NCBI GenBank assembly: GCA_002286855.1
Contig: NRSV01000047.1
Coordinates: forward strand, 124,938-188,937
Reading direction: 5' to 3'
Source: Bipolaris cookei
Taxonomy: Eukaryota; Ascomycota; Dothideomycetes; Pleosporales; Pleosporaceae
DNA: 64,000 bases
The notes beneath the pieces are model-generated. The model had not been told where the DNA came from. It worked only from the letters and a program-made list of their open reading frames with translations, and made no database searches. Of the stretch, positions 22,185 through 33,848 are shown in pieces. The position numbers were made by a program, and so were the translations under genes. Positions within the stretch are counted from its first letter, which is position 1. The number at the start of each line of letters is the position of its first letter.

Positions 22185-25111
22185 GGTTTATTCTCTTCTT
22201 TTGTTTCTTGGGGATGCGCAATTCATGGATTTTGCGTGGTTGGATAGGATGAGAAACGCGGTGTTGTTGTTGCTTGGTTGTGGTCGTTCGAGATTTGAGT
22301 TAAGAATGGAGGAGAAAGAGAAAGCTGAGCGTGGGAGGTTTTCTGGTTGGATTTGCGTGTGCGGGTGATGATGGTGATATTATGTTACGGACTAAAATGG
22401 ACGGGTGAGTGGTGAGGTTCTCTGAGGGTAGTTCGTAACAAGGCGGGGAAGAAATTGGTGATGTAATACTAGTACCGAGGTTCTTTGGGTTTGCACCTGC
22501 ATACGTAGCTGAATGAGCGGTTTGGATGTTGTGAGGAGGGACGGATTGATGGCGCCGTAGAATCAGAATGGTGTGTGGAACTTGATCTTAAATTTGGAGA
22601 TGGGTATTTCCTTGATGTTTTCATAAAGCTTTCTGTTAATGGCATGCCTTGTTGCGGGGTGAACTAAGAGATCAGCAGGCTGCCGGCGCTAGGTAGTGGC
22701 TGCCTCATATAGTATTCCAGTGGCGCAAGAAACTTTTCGGATAATGGCCAATAGCGATTCTGTCGGCGCCATAGTCGAAGCTTATGGATAGTTGCATTAA
22801 GGGGCTTGCTGCTTGGGGCTTCATTGGTGGGCAAAGAAACTCAACCCAACCCTGAGGTTCAGTGATTATGTATCTTCTATTTGTCAACAACAGGTAAGAT
22901 TCCATACGATAGAGAAAGACCCTGAACGCGACGCGTCCTGTATGCTGCTTTTGGATTATCGTGTGATCAACATGGGATATGCAATGCACCTAACACGAGC
23001 TGTTCCGATGAGCGCAGCGCCGAGCCCACAACCATCCTGCTCTTGAAGTGTATGGCTCTTTTCTCCAAAAGAACAAGGCATGATCCAAAATGGAGTGGAT
23101 TTCAGACGAGAATTTGACTGGTATTTGGAAAATGTCGCCCAATAAATTTTGCAAAAATACTCTCGAAGTTCAAGGACGTAATTCAAGAGCTATCCGAATT
23201 AGACTTGGATACCTAGATTCCAAGGCAAATTTCGGCCCAGTAAAAATATAGAATCCTCTTGATCATAAAATCGCCATCGCAAAAGCGCAACAAACAAAAA
23301 CCACTCAGAACCACGAGTCATGTGCACTCACCGGAAGCTTACTGAAGCAAAAAGCTACACAACACCACAAGAGCCGCAATCTCTCCATACTAATTACTGA
23401 GAAGAAAACCAGAACCCAGCGCAACCAAAAGCAGTAGTACCAAAAAAAACCCCAAGCACCCACATCCCAGTAGTAAGTAACCGGTCCAATCTATGCACAC
23501 ACACACTACTACCAAGTCTCCAATCTCCACCATAAGTCAGCAACCCAACACCGCCCCCCCCCTCCCCCTCCCCCAATTTCCTCATGCGGTAAATGCAGCA
23601 CAAGAACCATTGATTCCTGGAACGGCTGCAAACACCATACTAAGGGCCGCAAAAGGTATGCAGCCTAGCTAGCCAGCTCCCCAAGCGGGGGGGAAGGGTA
23701 CGACGTCATTGGTTTGCTGGGCTAGGGGGGACCGGGACCGGGCTGCTGTGGAACGGGCGGCGGTCCACCATCTATGCGGCCGGCTTGGAGGGGGTTGGTG
23801 GTGGTGTGTATGCGTATGTCGTGCTAACCGGAGATTGAAGAAAAAAACCACTTACCCTTGGAAGTGCAGGTCGTGGGTCTGGCGCACGGAGGGTGATGCG
23901 GTGCTAACCGCTTGCGTGTGTGGAGGTTGGGGTGGGACGGGGTTTGGATGGGGAGTTTGGCGTAAGAAGGGGAGTGGTATTGGGGATGTGTGGGAAACGT
24001 TTATTCTGGTGTTGGTCTTTGCAGATGAAGGTTTGCTTCTTACACGCATGTACGAGAGTAGAGTAGTTGAGGCGGAGCTACACCGAAGCGTGCCGTTATC
24101 ATGTGTGTGTGTGTGCAACCTTTTCCGAAAGCCTCAGGAAATGACGTTATGTTTTTTTCTTTTTCCCTTGCCAAAACCAACGGCTTCATTTATCTCCTAC
24201 AGTCCGGCATGTCTTCTAACAATAAACGGGAAGGTTTACATCCATCCAACGAGACTTTCCTGTACATCTGCACAAGTACCATGACACACCACACATGACG
24301 GACATAACACACCACCCTCTACCGCAAAGCAAGATTCCACGGCAACACTACGGGAAAAACCCACACATACCCGGCAGATACAATGCAAATGCATGCAGCC
24401 TCTACGCCGGCACTCTCCGCCAGGCCAACCCGTAGAAAGCCATTTGCCCGGCCTGCGTGCGCCGGCACGTGCTAATCAATGCCGCCATCACCCACAACCG
24501 GCAGCCAAGGCCCCACCAACGGCGAGCCCGCCCATTAGTCTCCTGCACACAATTCACTTTAAACATAGTCATGCCGTCCCCAAGCCCTTCAAAACAGGGA
24601 ACATCCCCCAACGAACGCCTGGCTACGCGATACCTACACGGGCCAAGGGTCCGGTGTGCGCATACGCATCCACTTGCTGGCGTAGGGACCTCGCCGTGTG
24701 GGCCAATGGCTGTGTGACAACGCCGAGTGTGGGTGCAGGAGAGAGGCGAGGCCAAGAGGAATACGGGGCTGTTCATGGATGATGCCTTGAGGCTCACAGC
24801 GATCGATGGGGGTTGTGGAAAATTGCTTGATAGGGAAATATGGGGATGTGGGAGAGCGAAGGTGGAACGAGATGTGATTGAGTGGAAATAGTAGGCTTCT
24901 TGTCATTCGTTTCGTCCACTGGGGGTTTTTTTACTATAGCAATTTGAAAGAGGAGTGTGTGGAAAACATTGCGATTCTGAATATTTACAAGGTAAGGTAG
25001 AGAAGAGACATCGCCGCTTGTTGTATCACACGTTTCTAGATCACAAGCCCCTTTTCTTTTCTCAACAACATCGCGGTTGCTAAATTCCACGCCATTCGCA
25101 CGCACAAAAAC
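22185..25111. other. Long gene-poor region with G/C-rich tracts
   Basis: No gene is supported in 2.9 kb. Frames of up to 191 codons exist on the plus strand (23709-24284) and of about 130 codons on both strands around 24393-24797, but they overlap antisense, are low in complexity and show no domains. Notable tracts are a C-rich run at 23551-23574 and a short (GT)n at 24100-24115. The 3' end of the xylanase transcript should fall near 24900-25110. Confidence 0.5.
23551..23574. repeat. C-rich tract; G-rich on the minus strand with quadruplex potential
   Basis: Runs of 9, 5 and 5 C (9, 5 and 5 G on the minus strand), separated by single T, in an otherwise ordinary intergenic stretch. Enough G-runs are present for a G-quadruplex on the minus strand. 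Confidence 0.55.
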
Positions 25112-26387
25112 CTACAAGGTGGTGACGTTCTTGCCATTGAGCACGTCCAAGAATGCCGTGTAGGCAGGTTTCTTCTGGAAGTTGTCGTTCCACAGCAAGG
25201 CCGAGCCCTCGCCGTTGAACGTCCCAGGAACCCAAGAGTACTTGTCGGCAATTCCCTACAATCTTCGTCAGCGTCTCCTCAATCACAAAACTATTTCCTT
25301 TTACCATGCCCAGAGAAAGAGAAATACCATTAAATAAAATAGAAAGGAAAGGGGGGGGGGAAGGGGAATTAGAACGTACCCAAATAGTCATCCCAATACA
25401 CCTCTGCACATTAATACAACTCTGCGCCACACGTGCCCAAGCCGCTGCAGCATCCGCAAGTTTCTGACTATTACTCGGGTTCTTCGAGCGGATATCCAAC
25501 TCCGTATACGCAACATCAACATTCAGATCCGCATAGTCTTGCAGCACCTTTGTCAGGACCTGAACGCTGGGCGTGACTTCGCTAGCCGTGTTCGTAGGCT
25601 CAGACACCAAATGGCCCTGCAGGCCGACGCCGTCGATTCGGACGCCCCAGGACTGGATCAGCTTGACGATGCGGAGGGCGCCGGCGTGCTTGGCGGTGCC
25701 GTACTCGAGGTTGTAGTCGTTGTAGTAGAGCTTGGCGGATGGGTCTGCGGCGGCGGCCATGCGAAAGGCGATGGGCATGTATTGTTCGCCTATGAGGCGG
25801 AGGAAGATATTGTTTCTATTTGTGCCGTCTTCGTTGAGGGCTGTGGGGTATTTTTGTGTGAGATTTTGTCCATTGATTTCAATGTTTGTTGGGGGGGGTT
25901 TGGAGGAAGAAAAGATAGAAGTACCTTCGTTGACTACATCCCAGTGCGTGCACTTGCCACGATATCGGCCCATTACTTGCTGGATGTGGTTCTCCATTAC
26001 ACTCATCAGTGTGGCATTATTGTTGATCTGGTTGACCCAGTTTGGTAGCTGGCTATACCAGACCAGCGTGTGGCATCTCATTTGTTTGCCATTCTGCGTG
26101 GCAAAGTTTGCAATGGCGTCGGCGTTGCCCCAGTTGAACTGGTTCCGGTTGGGCTCGGTGGCATCCCACTTCATTGCATTCTCGGGCGTGATGGAGCCGA
26201 ATTCCGCGCTGCGGATAATGTTTTGCTCCGTGTTGTCGTTGCGGATGGTCAGTGAGGTGCCAATGTAAGAACGGCCTCGAGCACGGAAAGCAGCATCGAG
26301 AGCGTTGGCTGTTTGCCTGATTGAAAGAGGCGTGCTAGAAGCAATGCTGGCGAGCGCCAGGGCGGTGGTAAGAATTGAGAAATGCAT
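25112..26387 (-). CDS. Secreted endo-1,4-beta-xylanase, GH10
   Basis: Hydrolyses internal beta-1,4 bonds of plant xylan outside the cell. Exons on the minus strand are 26387-25925, 25840-25380 and 25255-25112, giving 355 residues. An N-terminal signal peptide (MHFSILTTALALASIASS) is followed by a probable propeptide and a GH10 barrel. Visible motifs: GTSLTIRNDN; ITPENAMKWD; CHTLVWYSQLPNW; the acid/base Glu154 in WDVVNE; NDYNLEY; GVGLQGH; the nucleophile Glu268 in YTELDIR; and a final strand GIADKYSWVPGTF that is only restored by the second intron. There is no cellulose-binding module. Intron 1 (25924-25841, 84 bp) is stop-free and in phase, immediately after the catalytic Glu codon. Intron 2 (25379-25256) carries a C-rich stretch. 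Expression should respond to xylan and glucose; see the upstream region entry. Confidence 0.93.
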
Positions 26388-27109
26388 CGTTGACCGAAAC
26401 TAGATGAAGTTCTATCCTTTGCTTTGTGGGGTCGTTTTCCTATTTATACAAGTGTATTCATCACCCAGTATGGGACAAATCTCGGTCCCTATCTCTTTCA
26501 TCTACAAGTTAACCGACTCGATCTGAATAACCGTCTTGACATGAATACGAGAGTGGAGTTCCCCATATGACTGTTTTACATAACGGTGATCACAGTGCTT
26601 AGACTAGGTGTGGATACACCATGTCTGCAATCGTATTTTGCCCAGCCAATCAGTGTTATTTGGTCCCATAAATCCCAGAGTAAGGAGAATTGAGCCAATT
26701 ATACCCACTGTCTACAACTCCCAAGATTGCTGCCTATAATGCAGACCCAAAACAATAGCTGTGCTAGAGCCAGGGACGCATTCTGGTTGGCGTAGAGGAC
26801 GTTTGACACCTTGCTGTTGTTGATCGGGCCAAATACGATTGCAGGCATTGTGTAGGTGTGAATATATGGGGTAGTGTGTTATGCATTGGGAAGGCGTCAC
26901 ATGGGTCTTTTCGGAGATATTAAAACATGTGCTTGAAAAACAACCGATGGGCTTGGTATCCAACTCGTAGTGCGGGGAAATGACAAAGCTTTCACCCTCG
27001 CTTTTAGCCTCTTTATCCGCTGCTATCTAGCCCAACACCATAGCCGGACGTCTGCAAGGAACCGCTATAGAAACAAGTGCAAAAGGCTTGTTTGCGACCT
27101 TGCTAGCTT
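26388..27109 (-). promoter_or_regulatory. Upstream region of the xylanase gene
   Basis: Read on the minus strand, a TATAAATA element lies at complement(26441-26448), about 55 bp before the ATG. A GGCTAAA sequence at complement(27003-27009) matches the core of the XlnR/Xyr1 activator site (GGCTAA), and a GTGGGG at 26426-26431 (plus strand) fits the CreA consensus SYGGRG. These are short motifs that occur by chance, so regulation is inferred. The stretch also separates the xylanase start from the 3' end of the P450 gene and has no coding features. Confidence 0.4.
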
Positions 27110-28859
27110 TTACGCCTTGGATCCAAGGCTCACCATCAGCCCTTGAAGACTGGCTACACCGCCAGTAACCGAATATTTACCGAGCTGTTTGATGTCAAAG
27201 TCGAACCGGCGGATAATCTCCATCAGTTAGTATTCGTATATGTGAGACGTCATCTGCCTTACAACGTACCTCTGGCAGCAATTTATGCGATTCCAGTATT
27301 GCCACGTCTTTACCCAGGCAAACCCGTGGTCCAGTACCGAATGTGAATTGGACTGCCTCCATTTCAAAACTCCTTTGCTGGCTTTCTAGCCACCTCTCTG
27401 GTTTAAATTCGTTAGCGTCTTCTCCGTAAAATTCTTTGTTACGCTGAATGGTATACGCGTAGTTTGTAACGTCAATGCCACCAGGCACAAAGTGGCCGTC
27501 GATGACTTTTCCATCCTTTGGAACTACTCTGGCAAACAGGTTTACAGCTGGAGGCCCAAGACGGAGACTCTCCTTGATGCATGCCCTGAAATACGGGAGA
27601 TGCTGCTTCATCTCGTCGTAACGGATTGGCGTGGAAAGAAGGCCCTTTGAATCAGCTGCTTCAATCTCTGCTCGTGCTCGTGCTAGGACCGAAGGGTTGG
27701 TGAGCATGAACTGAAGCGTTACACCCATTGCTGTACCCGTTGTGTCAGCCCCAGCTATAATAAGCAGTGTGACATGACTAAGCTTCTGAACTGGGCTCAA
27801 TGAAGAACCATCCGAGAAGCGAGCTTCTAGGCAGCTGATTATGCTTAGTCGATTGTTTTATACGCAATCTTCACACATGACTTACTGTTGCAAGAAGTCT
27901 GGCTTCCCTTGAAATTTCTCCTCAGCAATCAGCTTCTCACGAGCAGCCACTTGCCTTTCTGCTTCGCCCATAAGCCAGCCCATTCCTGACTCGTCAGCGG
28001 TGGACGGAAGAAGTAAGGTCCCCATAATAGGAAGAGGCAGTAGTTTCTCTCGGAGGAACTTGAATCTTCCCGTGAAGCCGAAGATGGGAAGACCCTTGCG
28101 AAAGTTTCTAATCAATCCTCTCTCATCGCGCTGGTTTTTGATGCTGCCAAAAGGCTTCGAGAACGATATCATGCCGAGAATATCAGCTGCAAACTCGGTC
28201 ATCTTGTCGGATAAACATATGATACGTTTGGCCTCGGCATGTTCATGGAGCCTGGTGATGAAGAGCATAATGAGTTCGTCGAAGCGCGACTCCCATGCGT
28301 TCTTCAGCGGACCAATAGTCCACGGACCATTCGACAAAGCTTTTCGCAACGCGCGATGTTCTTCGCCGTCTACAATTGTGACCAGGTTTGGGGGGCCTTT
28401 GATACGCAAAGTTAATACGTGGCTTGTGTATGGTTCATACCTGCACTAACCTAGAGCTCCGGATTGATAAAGGCCAGCCTTGACGTTGCATTGGTGGTCT
28501 CGATAGATGTCTTTCATCGAAGATGGCCTAGAGAAGAGTAGCATATAAGGAGATATGCGAATAGGGTGCTCCGCTGTGGTATGTTAGACCATTGTTACCA
28601 TGTGGGATCTGGGTGTCGCCTTACTTCCGTACTTTTCTTCAAGATGCGCAATCCACTCAGGTTCCTTGCGAAACATCGAGATAATGGCGCCCACGATAGA
28701 GAATGAAGTCGCATACCATGGCCCGTGGAACTTCGCAAGGGGATGGAGCTTTTGCATGTAGAAGATGCGCCATAGTATTGCTGTAAACAGTATCCCAAGC
28801 GATAACAGCCCAAGGTTGAGCGGTTTTCCAACGAGCTCCTTCAACGCTAACATCGCCAT
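27110..28859 (-). CDS. Cytochrome P450 monooxygenase
   Basis: Membrane-anchored haem monooxygenase of the endoplasmic reticulum. Exons on the minus strand are 28859-28625, 28573-28451, 28396-27886, 27834-27270 and 27217-27110, giving 513 residues with all phases matching. An N-terminal anchor (LGLLSLGILFTAILWRIFYM) is followed by the Pro-rich HPLAKFHGPWY. Key motifs: IRISPYMLLFSRPSSMKDIYRDHQ (core HPIRISPYML) restored across intron 1; the I-helix AGADTTGT; the ExxR helix in CIKESLRLGPP; the PERW motif; and the haem loop FTFGTGPRVCLGKD with Cys462 as thiolate ligand. The pattern resembles the fungal pisatin-demethylase/benzoate-4-monooxygenase group, but the substrate cannot be read from sequence. 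A nearby FAD monooxygenase on the same strand suggests aromatic oxidation, by inference. Confidence 0.9.
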
Positions 28860-30388
28860 GTTTGTGAATATGCGGATATATCGAGTTTAGAAGTGTCTTC
28901 AGGGACTAGTTCGGTGTTCCTGGATTTCCTGGACGAGATCGAGGATCAAACACAGTGTGAACTTATAAGCTTTGTTACTCCGCAATCAATTAACAGGTGC
29001 ACCTACTGCCTATACCTGCATAGCGTGATTCGTAGAGATGGATATCTTTCTCCCCACAAAGCGCTGATTCAGCTATGTTCTTGAGATCCAAGCCCCGCTG
29101 CACAGATGTATACGTTCAGCTGATAGGTCGACTCACGTCCTACGTGGGGTCTGACATACAACAACTTGCCAAACTCAGGGACGGAGACATTCCAAATATG
29201 TAGGACGATCCATGCTATCGACTTCCACTTCTGTTTGGCCACATCGGTGAGCATGTTGAGCACTACGTGCACCGTCGCTGATTTGCCGACACCCATGCAG
29301 GGATTATATGCAAGATATGTGGGAGGATTCCAAAGGCGCGCATGATGCCGGACTGGCCCGTAACGTTGAGATGTATCCAAGGCTTAGTTCTCTGGCTATT
29401 GAGCGCTTATGTGGCCACGCCGAGCATACATGCATATGTATATTGTCAATCCTGGTGTACGCGTATAGGATGACGACAAATGAACGAATGAAAAGGGTGT
29501 AGTAATTTGTCCTGGCAGGAAACATGTGAACCCATCATCTTGCTGAAGGATCTCAAGGCTGATATTTTCTCCTTTGATTGGTTAGATCGGTATGTGAATG
29601 ACTGGTTGGGACATGACTTGGTGTCATGTGGTGCGATGAATCGTTCGCCAAGTTTCATTCAGGTCTATCGTTCTCGGGAGGCGTCCCGACCTTTGGAGCC
29701 TATCAGTCTCTGAATCCGAGCCGAAGTGGGTGTTGCGTCATGTCTAATGTGGATTTCTGGTAACAAGAGCCAGCGTACCTACTACCTAGCTTTCGGTCAG
29801 CCGGGCTTTCGGCTAGGAATGTGCTCGGTTGTTCTTGGCTTATGCTGGTACGCGTTACAAACATCATCGAACTTCTCACATAGAAGATGATACTGTTATT
29901 TGCGAGGTGTAAGTCTGTTTCGTTCTTCTTCAAATTTCTAGACTCGCCTTAGATTGAGGGCAGCTTCTACTACTCTATCCGGCTTCTTAGGAAAGTTCAT
30001 TCGGAGTTTACCGTAAGCTAGTGTTCATACTTTACTAGCGCTACGTACGTAGATAAGAAGGGATTCATAATACACAGCATCTGGGCGTAGATCTGACGAA
30101 TGGAAGCAAAGATCCTTAAAGCTAATTAGACAAAGTCTTTTCTTGCATGAGACACCACTTGAACTGATCGTAATATGTAGCCTTTGAGTTATCACTGCAA
30201 TAATCTTCCGTATATCTATGAGTGCTGTGGTTTTGATGGACAATGGGGTGCGGTAACTCACTGGAGTGTACTCGTACTGTCAGTGTGTTATCACAGGAAG
30301 AAGACTGCTAAAATTGTCGCAAAAACTTTCAGTCGTTTCACACATTCAAGACATAAATACGAACGACGACTTCTCTTCTCCTCATCTC
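28860..30388. other. Gene-poor gap between P450 and FAD monooxygenase, possible relic
   Basis: No intact gene is visible in 1.5 kb. A minus-strand frame at 29069-29380 contains VLNMLTDVAKQKWKSIAW and nearby hydrophobic residues. It faintly recalls fungal rhodopsin-like (Pth11-type) membrane proteins and may be a relic, but this is weak. The remainder is AT-rich and appears non-coding. Confidence 0.4.
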
Positions 30389-31684
30389 TCAATATCCAAT
30401 ATCACAAGCCGTAACATCCTCCACAAAATGCTTCTCACGGTACCCCCTCGTCCACCACAAATACCACGGCACAACATTCATCTTAATCTTATGCCCCAAC
30501 CACGGCGTATCCTGCACCGTTTTGACCACACTCTGACTCTCATCAAATGCCGTATCGATCCTCGCACGCCTTAGGCTCTCATACGCATCAAAAGCTTCCT
30601 TAACCGGCGCACCCTCCTCCTTTCTCATCTGCATCCACTTGGCCAAACACCTCGAGAACAATACACCATCTTCAAAAACAATACCTGTTGCTTCTCCCTG
30701 CGGCGGCATGGCATGTGCAGAGTCGCCAATAAGCATCACACGATCCGTCGCCCATTTACCTCCCTTGGAAAGTGTAAATACAGGCCAGAGATACAACCCC
30801 TCCGCGTCCTCAATCCAATGAGCAATCTGCGGATTCGCAGCCCCCGAGTAACGCTCAAGCATCTCATCCCGTGTTCGCTGTGCATCGGCACCTGCAGCTT
30901 TCCAGCCATTGCGGTCTGCAATCTCAGGAACTTGCATAAGGGCGCCGACGTAAATGCTTTCTTGAGCGCGGTCGTGGAATGAAGTCAGGAGCATGCCGCG
31001 ACGCCCAAAGTTCATGCCGCTGACGCTGAAATGGGTGGGCTCGATGGTGCCAGTGCTGGGGTCTTTGCGGCGGGGAGCAAAGCCGAAGGCATTGCAGATT
31101 CCACTGTACATGGCTTTGCGCTCTGGCTCGACGTGCTTGAGTCGTGTGACGCTGTGGATGCCGTCGCAGCCTATTAGGATGTCGGCTCTTGCGTTTCCTC
31201 CATCTTCGAATTCGATGCTTACGCCGGTGTCGTCTTCGTCGATTTTGATGGTCTTCTTCCCGCAGATGAGCTTGATGTTTGAGTGCTTTTCAATGGCGGA
31301 AAGCACGCCTTTTAAGGCTTCGCCTCTTGTTATTCTCAGCGCTGTAAAGGGTGGGTCTCCCAGGCCTTTTCCTTCGGGCCCTCTAAAAGATGATTCGGCA
31401 ATCTTGACATTGGTATATAGGTCGAAGACTTCTACGGCAAGGCACTCTGCGCCATAATCCTGGGCACGGATTTCTTCCAGCGCTCCCAGGTGTGACAGAA
31501 GACGGAGAGCATTTGGCGTCAGGTTTACGGCACCTCCAATAGTTGCTGGCTCAGGTCGGATCTCGTAGATGGTGATGTTGGGTGTCTGAGAAGCTGGTGC
31601 GAACTTTGTGAGGGAAAGAGCAGTGGTGAGTCCGGCTATACCACCCCCCAGAATGATGATATCCATTGGTTTTCCCAAAGCCAT
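30389..31684 (-). CDS. FAD-dependent aromatic monooxygenase (salicylate hydroxylase-like)
   Basis: Flavoprotein hydroxylase of the PHBH/salicylate hydroxylase fold, expected to use NAD(P)H and O2 to hydroxylate an aromatic or polyketide substrate. Intronless, 431 residues. The ATG at 31684 is followed by the Rossmann motif IIILGGGIAGLTTALSL (residues ~9-25). Then come the Arg of GGAVNLTPNALRLL, the second nucleotide motif ADILIGCDGIHS, and the FAD-ribityl motif VMLIGDSAHAMPPQGEATG. No membrane segment is visible, so it may be cytosolic, unlike the epoxidases that carry a C-terminal anchor. It lies on the same strand as the P450, 1.5 kb away, suggesting but not proving a shared pathway. Confidence 0.88.
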   Translation of the reverse strand: MALGKPMDIIILGGGIAGLTTALSLTKFAPASQTPNITIYEIRPEPATIGGAVNLTPNALRLLSHLGALEEIRAQDYGAECLAVEVFDLYTNVKIAESSFRGPEGKGLGDPPFTALRITRGEALKGVLSAIEKHSNIKLICGKKTIKIDEDDTGVSIEFEDGGNARADILIGCDGIHSVTRLKHVEPERKAMYSGICNAFGFAPRRKDPSTGTIEPTHFSVSGMNFGRRGMLLTSFHDRAQESIYVGALMQVPEIADRNGWKAAGADAQRTRDEMLERYSGAANPQIAHWIEDAEGLYLWPVFTLSKGGKWATDRVMLIGDSAHAMPPQGEATGIVFEDGVLFSRCLAKWMQMRKEEGAPVKEAFDAYESLRRARIDTAFDESQSVVKTVQDTPWLGHKIKMNVVPWYLWWTRGYREKHFVEDVTACDIGY

Positions 31685-32266
31685 GATGAGGTGCTGGGGT
31701 GAGATATATCTACCCAGACGCGATTGGAGGATTAAAAGAATGGGTCTACAAAGAAATATCGAGTTGTAACCAACGTGGTGATGCCCAAGTTGCCATCCAA
31801 GTCACAATTCAAAGCCGAAGTGCACCCCGCTAGGCGGGACAACACTTATACATCAGTGTCATACATAGGGTTGTTTTCCTCAAACTAGTGCTCACCGTCA
31901 TTGTGAGTGGTGCGGATAAGATGAAGTCTCGGCAAAGTTGGGGAACCGACTAGACATAATCCTTAACTCAGAGTTCCCGAACGGCCCGCCTTTGTGCAAG
32001 TCGTATAGCTCCATAAAGCAAGTGTAGTAGCAACAAAAGCAAGATACGCAGTGTTATCTAACAGTGCAAATAGCGAAACACGGTGTGCACGGCTTAGGCA
32101 TCTGTGAGGTTGCAATCAAATCCAACGGGTAAAGCAAAAACTAGTTATGTCAAGCTTGGTATTTCCCTACTAATCCAAAACCCATACAAACGCCGGCCGC
32201 CCATGCTTACTAACGCACAAATCGTACAAGATACACTGACAAGTTCGCTTCCGAGTTTAACAACAT
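31685..32266. other. Intergenic region upstream of the FAD monooxygenase
   Basis: It contains the promoter of the monooxygenase and the 3' end of BIG1 (both minus strand). No gene, repeat or RNA is recognised. Confidence 0.55.
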
Positions 32267-33218
32267 CTACTGTTTCTTCTGGGCATTGGGACCCATCTCT
32301 TTGCTAAAGGCAAAGTACGAAACCTCGAGACTGGTAAGGGCTCGGATTCCGACGAGCAGGATCAGGAAGAGCGGTATGATGGCAGCAAAGCCCATGAAGA
32401 TGCCGGGTGTGAAGTACTGGTACCTCTCAAACAGACCGCTGTCGGTCGAGTTGGCGCGCTTAGAGTGGGAGGAGAGGTCGCGCTTGAGCTCCATCTGGAC
32501 AACATCTGGGAAGGGCATGTCCATCTCATATTGTTTTTGGATAGACTCTTTTGCTTGCGACTCGGTCTGGGGTGTGGTGATGTAAATGACAGTGTAGTCG
32601 TCAGCCTTGGCGTCATTGACGATGAATTGCTCTAGTGTCGCATCTGCACAGATCAGTTTTGGCGTTGCATCTCAGTCATGTGGAAACAAACCGTCGGATT
32701 GGAGCTGCTCGATGCGAAGCGCCTTAGACGTAGGCGGCGCTGCGAATGTCTTCCTCTCAAACCACACGTCGTCATCAGTGTAGCCTTTTCCGCACTTGGC
32801 CACGAGATGCTCCGTGATGGCTTTCGTGTCGACGCTGCCAGAAATGTCGGGGATAGCGACAGTCGACTTGACCTCGGCATGCTTGCCGGCCATGTATCTG
32901 CTCAGCTGAGGTGCAGCGCGGCCATCAGCGTAGTCGGCAGCGGCGACGCCTCTCTGCTCAACGACGAGGTAGGATTTGGTGGGGCAGTGCTCGAGAGCTT
33001 TGAGGACGTCGGAGGTGACGTCTGATGATGCGGCGATGGCGGCATCATTGTTTGGGACCAGCAAGCTGCATGGTGGTTAGCTGCGAGACGTGAGGATGCA
33101 CAGGAAGCTGGCAGGCGTACTCGGCCGTGGAGAAGAGGAAGAATGGCGACGTGTTGCGGAATGCGAGGGCCGAGGGCAAGGTCGCAAGGGCGAGGGCGCC
33201 GGCGAGAGTCTTGACCAT
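32267..33218 (-). CDS. BIG1: BIG1-type ER membrane protein (V-ATPase VOA1/Ac45 family)
   Basis: Endoplasmic reticulum membrane protein needed for beta-1,6-glucan synthesis in yeast and related to the V-ATPase assembly factor VOA1/Ac45. Exons on the minus strand are 33218-33121, 33065-32692 and 32643-32267, giving 282 residues. A signal peptide (MVKTLAGALALATLPSALAF) leads into a luminal domain starting RNTSPFFLFSTADLLVPN, where intron 1 joins. The luminal domain includes LKALEHCPTKSYLVVEQ and KCGKGYTDDDVWFE. A single C-terminal membrane helix (PGIFMGFAAIIPLFLILLVG) is followed by a short cytosolic tail with LEVSYFAFSKEMG. This is the expected architecture and length. It is transcribed divergently from the NF-X1 gene. 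Confidence 0.88.
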
Positions 33219-33848
33219 GATGATATCGGGGGATGGTGGGTTGATAGGGTCTGGTTGCTTGTCTGTGATGTTCACTGAAGCTCAAACGCGATGCGGCAGC
33301 CATGCATCGGCACTAGCCACAGCTATCAGCCACATCCATTCACTAGCCACAGTGGCGGCCAGGCCCTATGACGCGCTGCTCCCCATGCATGCAACAAATG
33401 ACAATGGAAATTCGGCAGCGCCATAAATTGTTCACCACGCACTCGACCGCCCATCCATAAAAGACTACGCGCATCCACACTCACTGCGCCACCTGATTGT
33501 TAATACTGTACAGTTGCGCTGCCGCAGTTGTGCCTGGCTGCCTGGCCTGGCCTGGCCGAGGAATGAGTGCGACTTGACTCATCTCGGTGGCTGCGTCTTC
33601 TCGAAACGGCTATCCTAGCGTACCTGCGCCCGCCGTTTCTGCAATATAAACTGCTCGCCACTGCACACTTCCCCGGCATTACCCCCCAAAAGCTGATTTA
33701 TTTTCTCATTTGTTTCCTTTTCTAGTTCAGCAGGCCATACAAATACTAGAGCTTGCTATTATACTCAACTTTCTTTCTTTTCCGGCCCGAGGCCTTTGTG
33801 ATCACTATTGCCTCAACTCTCAGCGCAATCACTTCTAAATCACAAAAC
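33219..33848. promoter_or_regulatory. Divergent promoter between BIG1 and the NF-X1 gene
   Basis: Non-coding 630 bp. A pyrimidine-rich stretch at 33690-33785 precedes the NF-X1 start, a frequent feature of Pezizomycotina promoters and leaders. The open frame of the NF-X1 gene extends upstream to 33753 but without an ATG, so that extension is treated as leader. A (CCTGG)n-like run lies at 33537-33555. Confidence 0.5.

Noticed and set aside
23709..24284. 191-codon plus-strand open frame
   Set aside because: Low-complexity, crossed by antisense frames, without domains, splice logic or recognisable homology.
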